Below, one piece after another: positions 43,000 through 51,375 of a stretch of 64,000 nt of DNA. Within the stretch, counting starts at the first letter, position 1. The number at the start of each line of letters is the position of its first letter. Source of the DNA: Barnesiella intestinihominis YIT 11860 (GTDB lineage: Bacteria > Bacteroidota > Bacteroidia > Bacteroidales > Barnesiellaceae). The stretch spans positions 124,001-188,000 of the forward strand of contig NZ_JH815204.1 in the NCBI RefSeq assembly GCF_000296465.1. Direction: 5' to 3'. Both the position numbers and the translations under genes were made by a program. Below the pieces are notes generated by a model. It searched no databases. It was given only the letters and a program-made list of their open reading frames with translations, and had not been told where the DNA came from.

Positions 43000-43527
43000 A
43001 TGGATTTCAAAAAAATATTTTCGGTCGTCGTCTGTGCTGTGGGAATTTTTTTCTCCATGACAGCCGAGAGCAAAGACGAGTGCTTGAACAGTTACGTATC
43101 GGCGGACAGTTTGCTCTTGTATGAATATTACGAATCTCATATTTGGGTTAGTCCATTGAACTATCCCAGGGTATTCTCTGAGCAGAGAGCCGTTGCGCCA
43201 GACTGGTTTCATTATCGGGACAGGGTGATAGAGCTTCGTGTTCTTGCGTTGAGGAAGCGAATCTGGGAAGAGTATTTGCGAGATTTCCCTTTGGAGAGGC
43301 TATCCGTACGTGTGTGGCTCATGTTTTCTCTTCGTACGGGTGAATTGGTAACTGCTGAGTTAATGTTTCTAAAAGAGGTATTAGAGGTTGTCGACAGTTT
43401 CCCCGCACGGGAGATTATTGCGATGTGCATGAACTCCGATTGGAGTGGAAGCACGTATATAATGGAGCATGAACCGGATAAATATGATAGCATGTACACG
43501 GAGTATTTTTTTTCGCTATATTATTAG
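43000..43527 (+). CDS. Small secreted protein of unknown family, copy B
   Basis: 175 aa from the ATG at 43000, which aligns with the start of copy A. The DNA of the first about 120 and last about 190 bases is almost identical to copy A, while residues about 46-62 and 90-105 differ more (for example 'ETYVMIRPLNYLRVF' against 'ESHIWVSPLNYPRVF'). This indicates a recent tandem duplication with a diverging centre, or homogenised ends. Two cysteines are shared in the mature region (in DECLN and AMCMN). It is probably co-transcribed with copy A. Confidence 0.6.
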   Translation: MDFKKIFSVVVCAVGIFFSMTAESKDECLNSYVSADSLLLYEYYESHIWVSPLNYPRVFSEQRAVAPDWFHYRDRVIELRVLALRKRIWEEYLRDFPLERLSVRVWLMFSLRTGELVTAELMFLKEVLEVVDSFPAREIIAMCMNSDWSGSTYIMEHEPDKYDSMYTEYFFSLYY

Positions 43528-43629
43528 CGTGAAGAATAGGTGTAAGTCTCGTAATTGCATAAAAAATTGAAGGACGAGTGTGAATAGGTTTTGTGAAAAT
43601 GTTTTATCTTCACCACCAAATAATGAATT

Positions 43630-46062
43630 ATGGCATCTTATTCCAGAAAATCGACCCGTAATAAAGCTCTTTGGGGATATCTGTTGCTTATTGCCGTTTT
43701 GTTGTCATCTTCGTGGTTTGTGTATCATGAGATAAATTTGTTGGTATCGATAAAAGCGGTCGAGGCAGATATGAGGCTGAAACGTCAGGAGATGTCTTCC
43801 GCTTTATCGTCTCTGTATAGAGCGGAGACGGTGGGACAATCGCTCGTTTGGGGACAGTTTTCGGATTATCCGGTATATAGGAGAGTGACGAATGATGCCG
43901 TAACATGTGTGGATTCGTTACGTCGTATTACATCGGACTCTGTCCAGCTGTCCCGAATCGATAGTATTATCGGTCTGCTGAATCGGAAAAATGCGGTTAT
44001 ACGGCGATTGATGGGAACCACGATCGATGTGGCCGAGGAGCAAAACCGGAAAATAGAGGATATGATGAAACAGCAAGATTCGTTGATCCTTATTCAGAAT
44101 CGTCAGCAAAGATTGGTTCGACAGAGCGATTCGCTGATAGAGAAACGCCGCCGTAAAAATGTGTTCGGACGAATAGCCGATGCTATTTCGGGGAAAGCAC
44201 CTACTCGGTTAGATAGCATTCGGATAGAATCGAAACGTATAGGAGCGTTGAGCGATTCGTTGGCTGCCGATTTGAAAGCGATGGAAAGCGGTTATAATGA
44301 GATCCGGGAGTTGTCTCAACAGGCTCTCGAACGGGAGCGGTGGCGATTGAGAAACGATAATCAACGGTTGAACGGTCAGATCAATCGTTTGATGAATAGC
44401 TTTGAACGAGAGCAACTTTTTGTATCGGAGAAGATACAAGAACGAAATGAACAGATTCGTCAGGAGTCTATGAGAGCTTTGGTCGCTGTGGCTTCCGGTG
44501 CTATTTTATTGGCGGTTATTTTTGGGGTATTGGTTTGGAAAGGTTGGTTAAGGGACGATCGTTTCCGTAGGGCATTGGAAGAAGCTCGGAGACGAGCCGA
44601 AGATTTATTGGAGGCCCGGGAAAAGTTGATGTTGACGATAACGCATGATTTTAAGGCTCCGCTCGGTTCTATTATCGGATATGTGGAGTTGATGATGAGG
44701 CTGGATAATACCGAACGGCAAAAGTTCTATTTGCAAAACATGAAGGCATCGTCGGATCATTTGCTTTCGCTGGTAAGCGATTTGCTCGATTTTCACCGTT
44801 TGGAATCTCATAAATTGGATATAAATCGTATTGCTTTCAGCCCCAAAGTATTATTCGATAAAATAGTATCTGCTATGCAACCTGTGGCGGATAAGAAACA
44901 ACTGAATCTGATATTGAAAGTTGAGAAATCGGCCGATGCCAATTTTTCGGGCGATCCGTTAAGGATTAAGCAAATTGTCGATAATTTGTTGTCCAATGCT
45001 TTGAAGTTTACAGCCCGGGGTACGGTAACGATTCATGTGTTTGTGCGTGTCCGATATCTTGTTTTTTCGGTTAGCGATACGGGACGGGGAATAGCCCGAG
45101 ATGATTTGGAACATATATTTCAGGCTTTTACACGGCTTTCTTCGGCACAGGGAGTCGAGGGGTTTGGATTGGGGTTGGCTATTACTCGACAGCTCGTCGA
45201 TTTGATGGGCGGGCGTATAGATGTCCGCAGTGTGGAGGGTGTTGGCAGTACGTTTACCGTGGAAATTCCATTGGAAGAAGTCTCGGAGAAGACCGGTGAT
45301 ACGAAGGCTTTTTCGGGGAAACGTTGCCTATTGCTCGATGACGATAAATTACAATTGACACTTTTTGAGAATCAGTTGAAACAATTGGGTATAGAATCGG
45401 TTGCCTGCATGAAGGCCGAGGAGATTTTGGGTTATCTGGAACATGAGCATTTCGATGCTTTGTTTACCGATATGCAGATGCCGGAAATGGACGGAGTGAG
45501 TTTTTTGAAATTTTTGAGGGAGTCTCATATCGCTCTGGCGAGAAAGCTTCCGGTTGTAATGGTTACGGCGAGGAGCGATGCAGACCAATTCCTTTCGGAA
45601 GGTTTTTCGGGAATTTTACACAAGCCTTTTTCGTTGGCGCAATTATCTTTTTGTTTATCGGGGATTTGGAATGAAGAGGCAACTCCCCGTGAGATAGAAG
45701 ATGAGGGAGAAAGAGGAGAGGCTCCGTATGATTTTGCGGCTCTTACGGCTTTTGCCGAAGATGATGCGAAGGCTCGCCGGAAAATATTGGAGACATTCTT
45801 TCAGGAGATAAATAGCCAGATAGAGGAGTTGAAAGGGGCCGCGGCTCGTCGCGATGGGATTGTGGTATCACGTATTGCTCATAAGTGGCAACCGATTTTC
45901 GCCATGTTGAAAATTTCGGATATGTTGCCGGTGTTGTCTCGATTGGAAGAGGAAGGTGCGCATAAGTGGACCGATGAGCTGTCTCGAAATCTTGATAAGT
46001 TGTTGGTCTGTGCTGAGAAAATACGTACAGGCCTTAAATTGGTATTGGCAAAGGAGGAATAA
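43630..46062 (+). CDS. Hybrid sensor histidine kinase with receiver and HPt domains
   Basis: 810 aa. Order: membrane segment 1 (about 14-31), a periplasmic domain predicted mostly coiled coil (about 32-282), membrane segment 2 (about 284-303), HisKA with 'ITHDFKAPLGSI' (His339), HATPase with 'NLLSNALKFT', 'VSDTGRGIARDD' and 'GLGLAITRQLVDLMGG', a receiver domain with 'LLLDDD' and Asp614 in 'FTDMQMPEMDG', and an HPt domain with 'RIAHKWQPIF' (His751). It can therefore run a full phosphorelay on its own. The gene ends 2 bases before the sigma-54 response regulator, its obvious partner. The sensory signal is unknown; the long periplasmic coiled coil suggests envelope sensing. Confidence 0.92.
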   Translation: MASYSRKSTRNKALWGYLLLIAVLLSSSWFVYHEINLLVSIKAVEADMRLKRQEMSSALSSLYRAETVGQSLVWGQFSDYPVYRRVTNDAVTCVDSLRRITSDSVQLSRIDSIIGLLNRKNAVIRRLMGTTIDVAEEQNRKIEDMMKQQDSLILIQNRQQRLVRQSDSLIEKRRRKNVFGRIADAISGKAPTRLDSIRIESKRIGALSDSLAADLKAMESGYNEIRELSQQALERERWRLRNDNQRLNGQINRLMNSFEREQLFVSEKIQERNEQIRQESMRALVAVASGAILLAVIFGVLVWKGWLRDDRFRRALEEARRRAEDLLEAREKLMLTITHDFKAPLGSIIGYVELMMRLDNTERQKFYLQNMKASSDHLLSLVSDLLDFHRLESHKLDINRIAFSPKVLFDKIVSAMQPVADKKQLNLILKVEKSADANFSGDPLRIKQIVDNLLSNALKFTARGTVTIHVFVRVRYLVFSVSDTGRGIARDDLEHIFQAFTRLSSAQGVEGFGLGLAITRQLVDLMGGRIDVRSVEGVGSTFTVEIPLEEVSEKTGDTKAFSGKRCLLLDDDKLQLTLFENQLKQLGIESVACMKAEEILGYLEHEHFDALFTDMQMPEMDGVSFLKFLRESHIALARKLPVVMVTARSDADQFLSEGFSGILHKPFSLAQLSFCLSGIWNEEATPREIEDEGERGEAPYDFAALTAFAEDDAKARRKILETFFQEINSQIEELKGAAARRDGIVVSRIAHKWQPIFAMLKISDMLPVLSRLEEEGAHKWTDELSRNLDKLLVCAEKIRTGLKLVLAKEE

Positions 46063-46064
46063 TT

Positions 46065-47384
46065 ATGAAGCATATTCTCATTGTAGAAGACGATACGACA
46101 TTTGCTGTTATGTTGCAGACGTGGCTTTCCAAGAAAAAATTTTCGGTAGCATCTGTTTCGGGAATTGCAGCAGCGAAAAAAACTCTTATTGAAAGTTCGG
46201 TCGATTTGGTGCTTTGCGACTTACGTTTGCCTGATGGAGACGGCATCGATTTGTTGGAATGGGTGAGCAATCGGAATGTAAATGTTCCTTTGATCGTAAT
46301 GACGAGCTACGCGGCTATCCCGTCGGCTGTTCAGGCGATGAAACTCGGTGCGAGAGATTATATATCTAAGCCGGTGAATCCGGAAGATTTATTGCAAAAG
46401 ATAAACGAGGTTTTTAATGCGGGTGTCAAGACTGGGAAACAGATTCCTGTGTCTGAATCTGTACCGGAGGAAACAAATTATTTAGAGGGGCAGAGTGAAG
46501 CTGCCCGTCAATTGTATACTTATGTGAAGTTAGTGGCTCCGACCTCTATGTCTGTGCTGATCAATGGGGCCAGTGGGACAGGAAAGGAATATGTGGCTAA
46601 ACGGATACATCAATTAAGTAAACGTTCGGAGAAACCGTTTGTCGCCATCGATTGTGGAGCCATTCCGAAAGAATTGGCTGCTTCTGAATTTTTCGGGCAT
46701 AAGAAAGGTTCGTTTACGGGAGCGATTGAGGATAAAGTCGGTGCTTTTATAGAAGCAGATGGTGGAACGATCTTTCTTGATGAAATAGGAAATCTGAGTT
46801 ACGATGTTCAGGTACAGTTGCTACGTGTGTTGCAAGAACGCAGAGTGAAGCCCATCGGGACTACAACGGAAGTAAAAGTCGATGTGAGGTTGATTGCTGC
46901 GACAAATGAAGACTTGAAGGCGGCTATAAAATCAGGTGCATTTAGGGAAGATTTGTATCATCGAATCAATGAATTTACGATCTATATGCCGCATTTGTGC
47001 GAACGAGGTGAGGATATACCGTTGTTTGCTAATTTCTTTTTGGATCAAGCCAATCGAGAACTCGAAAAGCCTGTTCCCGGATTTTTGCCGGAAGCGATGG
47101 AACGGATTTCTCAATATACTTGGCCGGGAAATTTAAGAGAAATGCGTAATACTGTTATGAGGGCGGCTTTACTTGCTCAGGGGAATCCCATACGTGTGGA
47201 ACATTTGGGCATAGACATGAATATAGACAAGCCGATAAATATTTTACACGATCCGGATAGTGAGCGGACTAAGATTGTATCGGCATTACAGAAATGTTCG
47301 GGTAATAAAAGTAAAGCGGCTGCAATGTTAGGCATAGATAGAAAGACATTGTATAACAAGTTGAAATTGTATCAAATCGAGTAA
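46065..47384 (+). CDS. Sigma-54-dependent response regulator (NtrC family)
   Basis: 439 aa. Receiver domain (1-118) with phospho-acceptor Asp52 in 'LCDLRLPDGDG'. AAA+ domain (about 140-370) with Walker A 'GASGTGKE' (168-175), the sigma-54 contact loop 'GSFTGA' (215-220), Walker B 'IFLDE' (236-240) and 'PWPGN-LREM' type sensor ('YTWPGNLREMRN'). The Fis-type helix-turn-helix at about 400-439 is 'GNKSKAAAMLGIDRKTLYNKLKLY'. All residues needed for an active enhancer-binding protein are present. It is translated right after the hybrid kinase. A sigma-54-like promoter at 47607-47622 before the next gene is a likely target. Confidence 0.95.
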   Translation: MKHILIVEDDTTFAVMLQTWLSKKKFSVASVSGIAAAKKTLIESSVDLVLCDLRLPDGDGIDLLEWVSNRNVNVPLIVMTSYAAIPSAVQAMKLGARDYISKPVNPEDLLQKINEVFNAGVKTGKQIPVSESVPEETNYLEGQSEAARQLYTYVKLVAPTSMSVLINGASGTGKEYVAKRIHQLSKRSEKPFVAIDCGAIPKELAASEFFGHKKGSFTGAIEDKVGAFIEADGGTIFLDEIGNLSYDVQVQLLRVLQERRVKPIGTTTEVKVDVRLIAATNEDLKAAIKSGAFREDLYHRINEFTIYMPHLCERGEDIPLFANFFLDQANRELEKPVPGFLPEAMERISQYTWPGNLREMRNTVMRAALLAQGNPIRVEHLGIDMNIDKPINILHDPDSERTKIVSALQKCSGNKSKAAAMLGIDRKTLYNKLKLYQIE

Positions 47385-47398
47385 CTTATATATTTGTA

Positions 47399-47479
47399 GA
47401 ATATAGGATACGGTTCGTCATAGTCAAGTCGGAAATCTTATTTCCGCTTGCCTTTGCACTTATCTCTCACTGTATTTGA
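47399..47479 (+). repeat. Promoter-like dispersed repeat, copy 4 (most diverged)
   Basis: It aligns with copies 1-3 (ATACGGTTCGTCATAG, hairpin CGGAAAT...ATTTCCG at 47430-47446). Its promoter positions are degenerate: CTTG (47447-47450), 20 bases, TGTATTTG (47471-47478). It lies between the regulator gene and that gene's terminator, so a promoter role here is doubtful. A TATATTTG lies at its left end (47389-47396). Confidence 0.7.
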
Positions 47480-47483
47480 GGAT

Positions 47484-47520
47484 AAAAGGGTGTGGAATTT
47501 TTCCACACCCTTTTTCTTTT
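47484..47520. terminator. Terminator after the sigma-54 regulator gene
   Basis: Perfect 14-bp stem AAAAGGGTGTGGAA (47484-47497) with 47501-47514, 3-base loop, then T-rich sequence. Confidence 0.9.
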
Positions 47521-47606
47521 TATTCTACAAATTTCCACATAAGATTTTTGTATTCTATTTATTTAATTTATTTATAATCAGTTGTTTGTGCATTCTTTGG
47601 AAGTGT

Positions 47607-47622
47607 TGGCATAACGATTGTT
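47607..47622 (+). promoter_or_regulatory. Sigma-54-type promoter (-24/-12)
   Basis: TGGCATAACGATTGTT matches the TGGCAC-N5-TTGC(A/T) consensus at the GG of -24 and the TTG of -12, with T in place of the usual C. The spacing is correct. It lies 53 bases before the small secreted protein gene and directly downstream of a sigma-54 activator gene. Confidence 0.65.
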
Positions 47623-47675
47623 GTTTTATAGTCGAAGAATGGAATATAGAATGTATAACTAAAAAAGTTAGAATT

Positions 47676-48002
47676 ATGAAAAAGTTAATGTTATCAGTAG
47701 CTGTGTTCATGATGGGAGTATCTACTCTTGGTTTGTATGCACAAGATTCCAATGTAGAGCCTGTAAAGAAAGATAGTGTCCCAGCCGAAGAACCTAAGAA
47801 AGAGGAGCCTAAATCAGAGGCAGCTTGGGTTTGTATGAGCGAAGAACCTGCTAAGACAGACAGTGTGCCGTCTCAGGAACCCAAGAAAGAAGAACCCAAG
47901 ACTTCATCGGTTTATATGAATGAAGAACCGGCTAAAACCGATAGTGTGCCTTCGCAGGAGCCTAAAAAAGAAGACGTTCAAAAGATATTTTCTATCAGAT
48001 AA
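47676..48002 (+). CDS. Small secreted Pro/Glu/Lys-rich repeat protein
   Basis: 108 aa from the ATG at 47676; the open frame extends upstream across the sigma-54 promoter but has no good start there. Signal peptide at 1-22 (ending LGLYAQ). The rest is low complexity: a unit of about 30 residues with core 'EEPAKTDSVPSQEPKKEEPK' occurs twice, and an earlier diverged unit has 'KKDSVPAEEPKKEEPK'. No globular domain is apparent. Such tails can span the periplasm or bind cell wall. It has its own terminator, so it is a single-gene target of the upstream sigma-54 regulator, by inference. Confidence 0.65.
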   Translation: MKKLMLSVAVFMMGVSTLGLYAQDSNVEPVKKDSVPAEEPKKEEPKSEAAWVCMSEEPAKTDSVPSQEPKKEEPKTSSVYMNEEPAKTDSVPSQEPKKEDVQKIFSIR

Positions 48003-48080
48003 CTTTTGTGAAAGATATTTTATAGGCTAACCCTAAAAAACGTTCTTATTTTTTATCTGTTTTAGTGAAGATGATGATGG

Positions 48081-48120
48081 TCCCGATATCTCCTATAAGG
48101 AGGTATCGGGATTTAATTTT
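48081..48120 (+). terminator. Terminator of the small repeat protein gene
   Basis: 13-bp stem (48081-48093 with 48099-48111, one G-T pair), then ATTTAATTTT. Confidence 0.85.
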
Positions 48121-48216
48121 CTAATATTTAGTTAGATAGATAGAATGTCATGAATATATAATATGATTAGTAATAATAACTAAATAAATAATTCTAAATA
48201 ATCCATGCATTTTACA

Positions 48217-48224
48217 TATATTTG
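48217..48224 (+). promoter_or_regulatory. -7 box of the polysaccharide operon
   Basis: TATATTTG, an exact -7 box, 130 bases before the upxY start. No flanking inverted repeats of the kind that flip Bacteroides capsule promoters are seen nearby. Confidence 0.6.
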
Positions 48225-48239
48225 TACAATAGAATTTGT

Positions 48240-48354
48240 ATTTTATAACTCTGTTTAAGAGGAAGAAGTGCAAAAGTTCGAGGGAGAGGCTGATTTTATC
48301 GAGGATAACGTATTGTTGTCTGGAAGCTTAGGCTTTGCCTAAACTAAAATTGCA
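48240..48354 (+). promoter_or_regulatory. Untranslated leader of upxY with a hairpin
   Basis: About 115 untranslated bases precede upxY and end in a hairpin TTAGGC-TTT-GCCTAA (48328-48342). UpxY-type antiterminators are known to act on their own operon leaders, so this is the expected target region. The hairpin lacks a T run and is not a standard terminator. Confidence 0.45.
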
Positions 48355-48879
48355 ATGGTGGAAAACGACAGTATCGGGTGGTATGTAGCGAAAACGTATC
48401 GGCAGGAACGTAAGATCAAAGACCTTCTTGCCCGTATGGGTGTAGAGCATTTTGTACCTTTCCATCAAGTCGTAAAGGAGATTAATGGGAAGCGAAAAAA
48501 AGTAGAAGAGCCTTTTGTGAACGGGTTGATATTTGTTCGAGGAAATAAAAAAAGTTGCATTGAGTTGATTAACGAATATGGGTATCCTATGAGATATTTG
48601 CGGGATTTTTCCACTCGTTCGCTTTTACGTGTACCCGATAAGCAAATGGAGGATTTTATCTATTTGGTAGACCGTCATGAAAATGAGATAGAATTGTTTC
48701 CCCATGATTTGAAACGAGGAGATCGGGTGCGTGTGGTAGCAGGGACTTTTGCCGGAATCGAAGGGGAGTTAATCCGCATTGCAGGTCATCGTCGAGTGGT
48801 GGTTCGTCTCGAAAATTTATTTTCAATCGCTACGGTTTTTATACCGGGGGGGTATTTGGAAAAGATATGCGACCGGTGA
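48355..48879 (+). CDS. upxY: UpxY-family transcription antiterminator (NusG-like)
   Basis: 174 aa. It keeps RNA polymerase going through a long capsule operon. The N-terminal NGN domain shows 'GWYVAKTYRQERKIKDLLARMGVEHFVPF' and 'PFVNGLIFVRG'. The C-terminal KOW domain shows 'LKRGDRVRVVAGTFAGIEGELIRIAGHRRVVVRLENLFSIATVFIPGGYLEKI'. It is the first gene of the polysaccharide operon, as in Bacteroides fragilis. The usual second gene, upxZ, is missing: upxY overlaps the first glycosyltransferase gene by 13 bases. Confidence 0.93.
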   Translation: MVENDSIGWYVAKTYRQERKIKDLLARMGVEHFVPFHQVVKEINGKRKKVEEPFVNGLIFVRGNKKSCIELINEYGYPMRYLRDFSTRSLLRVPDKQMEDFIYLVDRHENEIELFPHDLKRGDRVRVVAGTFAGIEGELIRIAGHRRVVVRLENLFSIATVFIPGGYLEKICDR

Positions 48880-50024
48880 TTAAATATATTTCATTTTATG
48901 ATTTTGCCGATTCTGGGATAGCGCGAAATTATAGCGTTGCTGCGGCTAATAAAATGGATTATATCATTGAATCTCTTGTAAGAATCGGATATGACGTAGA
49001 GGTAGTTTCGGCATCGGCATGTATAGAAAGCGGGACGTTTCGATGGTATAAGTCTCGGGTTGAAGAGAGACAGCCTCATGTGAAAACGAGATTTTTCTCT
49101 TCGTTTCGTTGTCGATCTAAAATATTAGTCTTGTTGCGACTTATTTGGGGGGTATTGCAATTATTGAGTTATCTTCTTTTTTGTGTTAAAAAAGGAGAGT
49201 CTATATGGGTATACCATTCTTTGTATTATTACAATGTGATTTTGCTGGCAAAAAAAATAAAGAAATTCAAACTAATTCTCGAAGTAGAAGAGATTTATCA
49301 AGATGTTTCTCCTGTACCTCCGTATATGGAACGTTGGGAATGCAAGATGATAGACGTTGCGGATAAGTTTGTGTTTTCGACCGATCTTCTGAATGATAAA
49401 GTAAACAGGCAAAAGAAGCCTCATTTAGTTATTTATGGGACTTATCGGTGTGAACCTGTGATGAGCGAACGGCACGGAGACAATAAGGTGCATGTCGTCT
49501 ATTCTGGTACACTTGATCCCAATAAAGGCGGAGCTATGGCGGCTGCGGGTGTGGCGGCGTCCTTGCCGTCTACATATAGAGTTCATATACTTGGATTCGG
49601 GAATCCGGGAGAGATACAGGCGATTAAAGAGCTGTGTGAAGAGATGTCGGGCAAAGGCGGTGCGGTAGTCTCCTATGATGGGGTACTGAAAGGGAGTGCA
49701 TATATAGATTTTTTACAGACGTGTCAGATTGGCCTGAGCACGCAGAATCCTGATGCGGCGTTTAATAATACCTCGTTTCCGTCGAAAATATTATCTTATA
49801 TGTCGAATGGTTTGCAAGTTGTTTCTGCCGATATAGAAGCGGTACGGCGAGCTTATGGAATTTCGGGTTATATTTATTATTATCAGAAACAAGAACCCAG
49901 CGATATAGCAAATGCCATATTGAATGTGGATTTGGATAATCCTTTTGACACGCGGGCGGTGGTACAGTCTTTGGATAATAGGTTTGTAGAACAATTGAGT
50001 TTGTTTCTCCGTGATAGAGTTTAG
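48867..50024 (+). CDS. GT4-type glycosyltransferase
   Basis: 385 aa. The C-terminal half has the GT-B nucleotide-sugar site: 'VHVVYSGTLDPNKGGAMAAAGVAASL', 'YRVHILGFGNPGEIQ', 'FPSKILSYMSNGLQVVSADIEAV' (the conserved Glu position is taken by Ser-Lys-Ile-Leu, as in related capsule enzymes). The N-terminal domain includes 'WVYHSLYYYNVILLAKKIKKFKLILEVEEIY'. It probably adds one sugar to the lipid-linked repeat unit on the cytoplasmic face. It overlaps upxY and the flippase gene at either end, showing tight coupling. Donor and acceptor are unknown. Confidence 0.75.
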   Translation: MRPVIKYISFYDFADSGIARNYSVAAANKMDYIIESLVRIGYDVEVVSASACIESGTFRWYKSRVEERQPHVKTRFFSSFRCRSKILVLLRLIWGVLQLLSYLLFCVKKGESIWVYHSLYYYNVILLAKKIKKFKLILEVEEIYQDVSPVPPYMERWECKMIDVADKFVFSTDLLNDKVNRQKKPHLVIYGTYRCEPVMSERHGDNKVHVVYSGTLDPNKGGAMAAAGVAASLPSTYRVHILGFGNPGEIQAIKELCEEMSGKGGAVVSYDGVLKGSAYIDFLQTCQIGLSTQNPDAAFNNTSFPSKILSYMSNGLQVVSADIEAVRRAYGISGYIYYYQKQEPSDIANAILNVDLDNPFDTRAVVQSLDNRFVEQLSLFLRDRV

Positions 50025-51375
50025 TGATATAAAAGGGAAATACATAGGTAATAAAAACCTAATTAACAATGTCCTGGGCTCTTTCCTTGTTCGAGGGTTC
50101 GGCTTTTTGGTTTCTTTTGCCTTGTTTCCTCTTTATCTGAACTATTTCGATGACAATACCGTATTAGGGTGCTGGTTCACGATGTGTTCTGTTTTATCAT
50201 GGATACAAGTCTTTGATTTGGGAATAGGCAATGGCTTGCGGAATCATTTGACGGCCGATTTGAGTTTGAAAAACTATGAAAGTGCCCGGCAATATATATC
50301 ATCTTCTTACATTTTGATGGGAGGTGTCACTGTATTTATTTCGTTTTTAGCATTTATAATAAGCCGATATATAGATTGGAATTCGGTTTTCAATATTTCG
50401 GAACAAAGCATATCGCCAGAGAGTTTGCGTAAAGGGGTTGTTATCGCTTTATGTGGCGTATTGTGTTTTTTCTTTCTGAAATTGATTATCTCTATTTTGT
50501 ATGCCTTGCAGAAATCGGCACTACCTAATTTCTTGAATCTGCTTTCTACCGTTTTATTATTGATTTTTCTGTGGGTATATGATCCGACCGGAGATGTCGA
50601 ACGAGATTTTGTAACGATTTCTTGGGTACAGGCTGTTACAGGGTGTTTACCGTTACTGGTAGCGACGATAATTGTTTTTGCAAAAGATCTGAAAGAATGT
50701 TTGCCGTCGTTCAAGTACTTTCGGTGGAATAAAGCCACTGGTGTTTTGTCGTTGGGAATTTTGTTCCTTGTTTTGCAGTTGTTATACATGATAATTACTG
50801 TAACCAACGAGTTTTTTATATCCTACTTTTTCGATCCGTCTTTCGTTGTAGAATATCAGATATATATAAAGATATTTTCAATCGCCGGTACATTTGTGTC
50901 TTTGGCTCTGATTCCGGTATGGTCGGCTGTGACGAAAGCATTTGTAGAAAAACGTTACGATTGGATAATCAAGTTGGTCCGTTTTCTGTATTTTGTCGCT
51001 GGTATTGCTGTATTGTTTCAATTGGCTATCATTCCATTTCTTGACCCGATATTGGAATTTTGGTTAGGCGAAAAGGCTATCGAAGTGAATCTGTCCGCTG
51101 CATTGCTGTTTGCTCTATTGGGGTGTGTGATGATTTGGGTATCGGTTTTGACGAGTGTCGTTAATGGTTTAGGTACGCTTAAATGCCAGTTATATGGTTT
51201 TTTATGGGCTGTACTCTTCAAAGTCGTAGCTATCGTTTTATTTTCTTCGTGGATTCCGTGGACGATTGTAATCACAGCTACGATTGTAGGTTTATTGCCC
51301 TACTGTGTCTGGCAACCTATGGTGATGAACAGGCAGTTGAAAATGTTGAATAAAGAGGCGTTTCAAAATGGGTAA
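50011..51375 (+). CDS. wzx: Polysaccharide flippase (Wzx-like)
   Basis: 454 aa with 12 or more hydrophobic segments spread across the length, starting 'NVLGSFLVRGFGFLVSFALFPLYLNYF'. It has the MOP-superfamily pattern of O-antigen flippases: 'GCWFTMCSVLSWIQVFDLGIGNGLRNHLTADLSLKNYESARQYISSSYI', which matches the start of known Wzx proteins. It moves lipid-linked repeat units across the inner membrane. It overlaps neighbours by 14 and 8 bases. Confidence 0.88.
   Translation: MIEFSDIKGKYIGNKNLINNVLGSFLVRGFGFLVSFALFPLYLNYFDDNTVLGCWFTMCSVLSWIQVFDLGIGNGLRNHLTADLSLKNYESARQYISSSYILMGGVTVFISFLAFIISRYIDWNSVFNISEQSISPESLRKGVVIALCGVLCFFFLKLIISILYALQKSALPNFLNLLSTVLLLIFLWVYDPTGDVERDFVTISWVQAVTGCLPLLVATIIVFAKDLKECLPSFKYFRWNKATGVLSLGILFLVLQLLYMIITVTNEFFISYFFDPSFVVEYQIYIKIFSIAGTFVSLALIPVWSAVTKAFVEKRYDWIIKLVRFLYFVAGIAVLFQLAIIPFLDPILEFWLGEKAIEVNLSAALLFALLGCVMIWVSVLTSVVNGLGTLKCQLYGFLWAVLFKVVAIVLFSSWIPWTIVITATIVGLLPYCVWQPMVMNRQLKMLNKEAFQNG

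Noticed and set aside
47448-47675. N-terminal extension of the small repeat protein
   Set aside because: It would place translation across a terminator and the sigma-54 promoter; the ATG at 47676 gives a standard signal peptide.
48121-48354. Invertible capsule promoter
   Set aside because: No pair of long inverted repeats flanks the -7 box at 48217.
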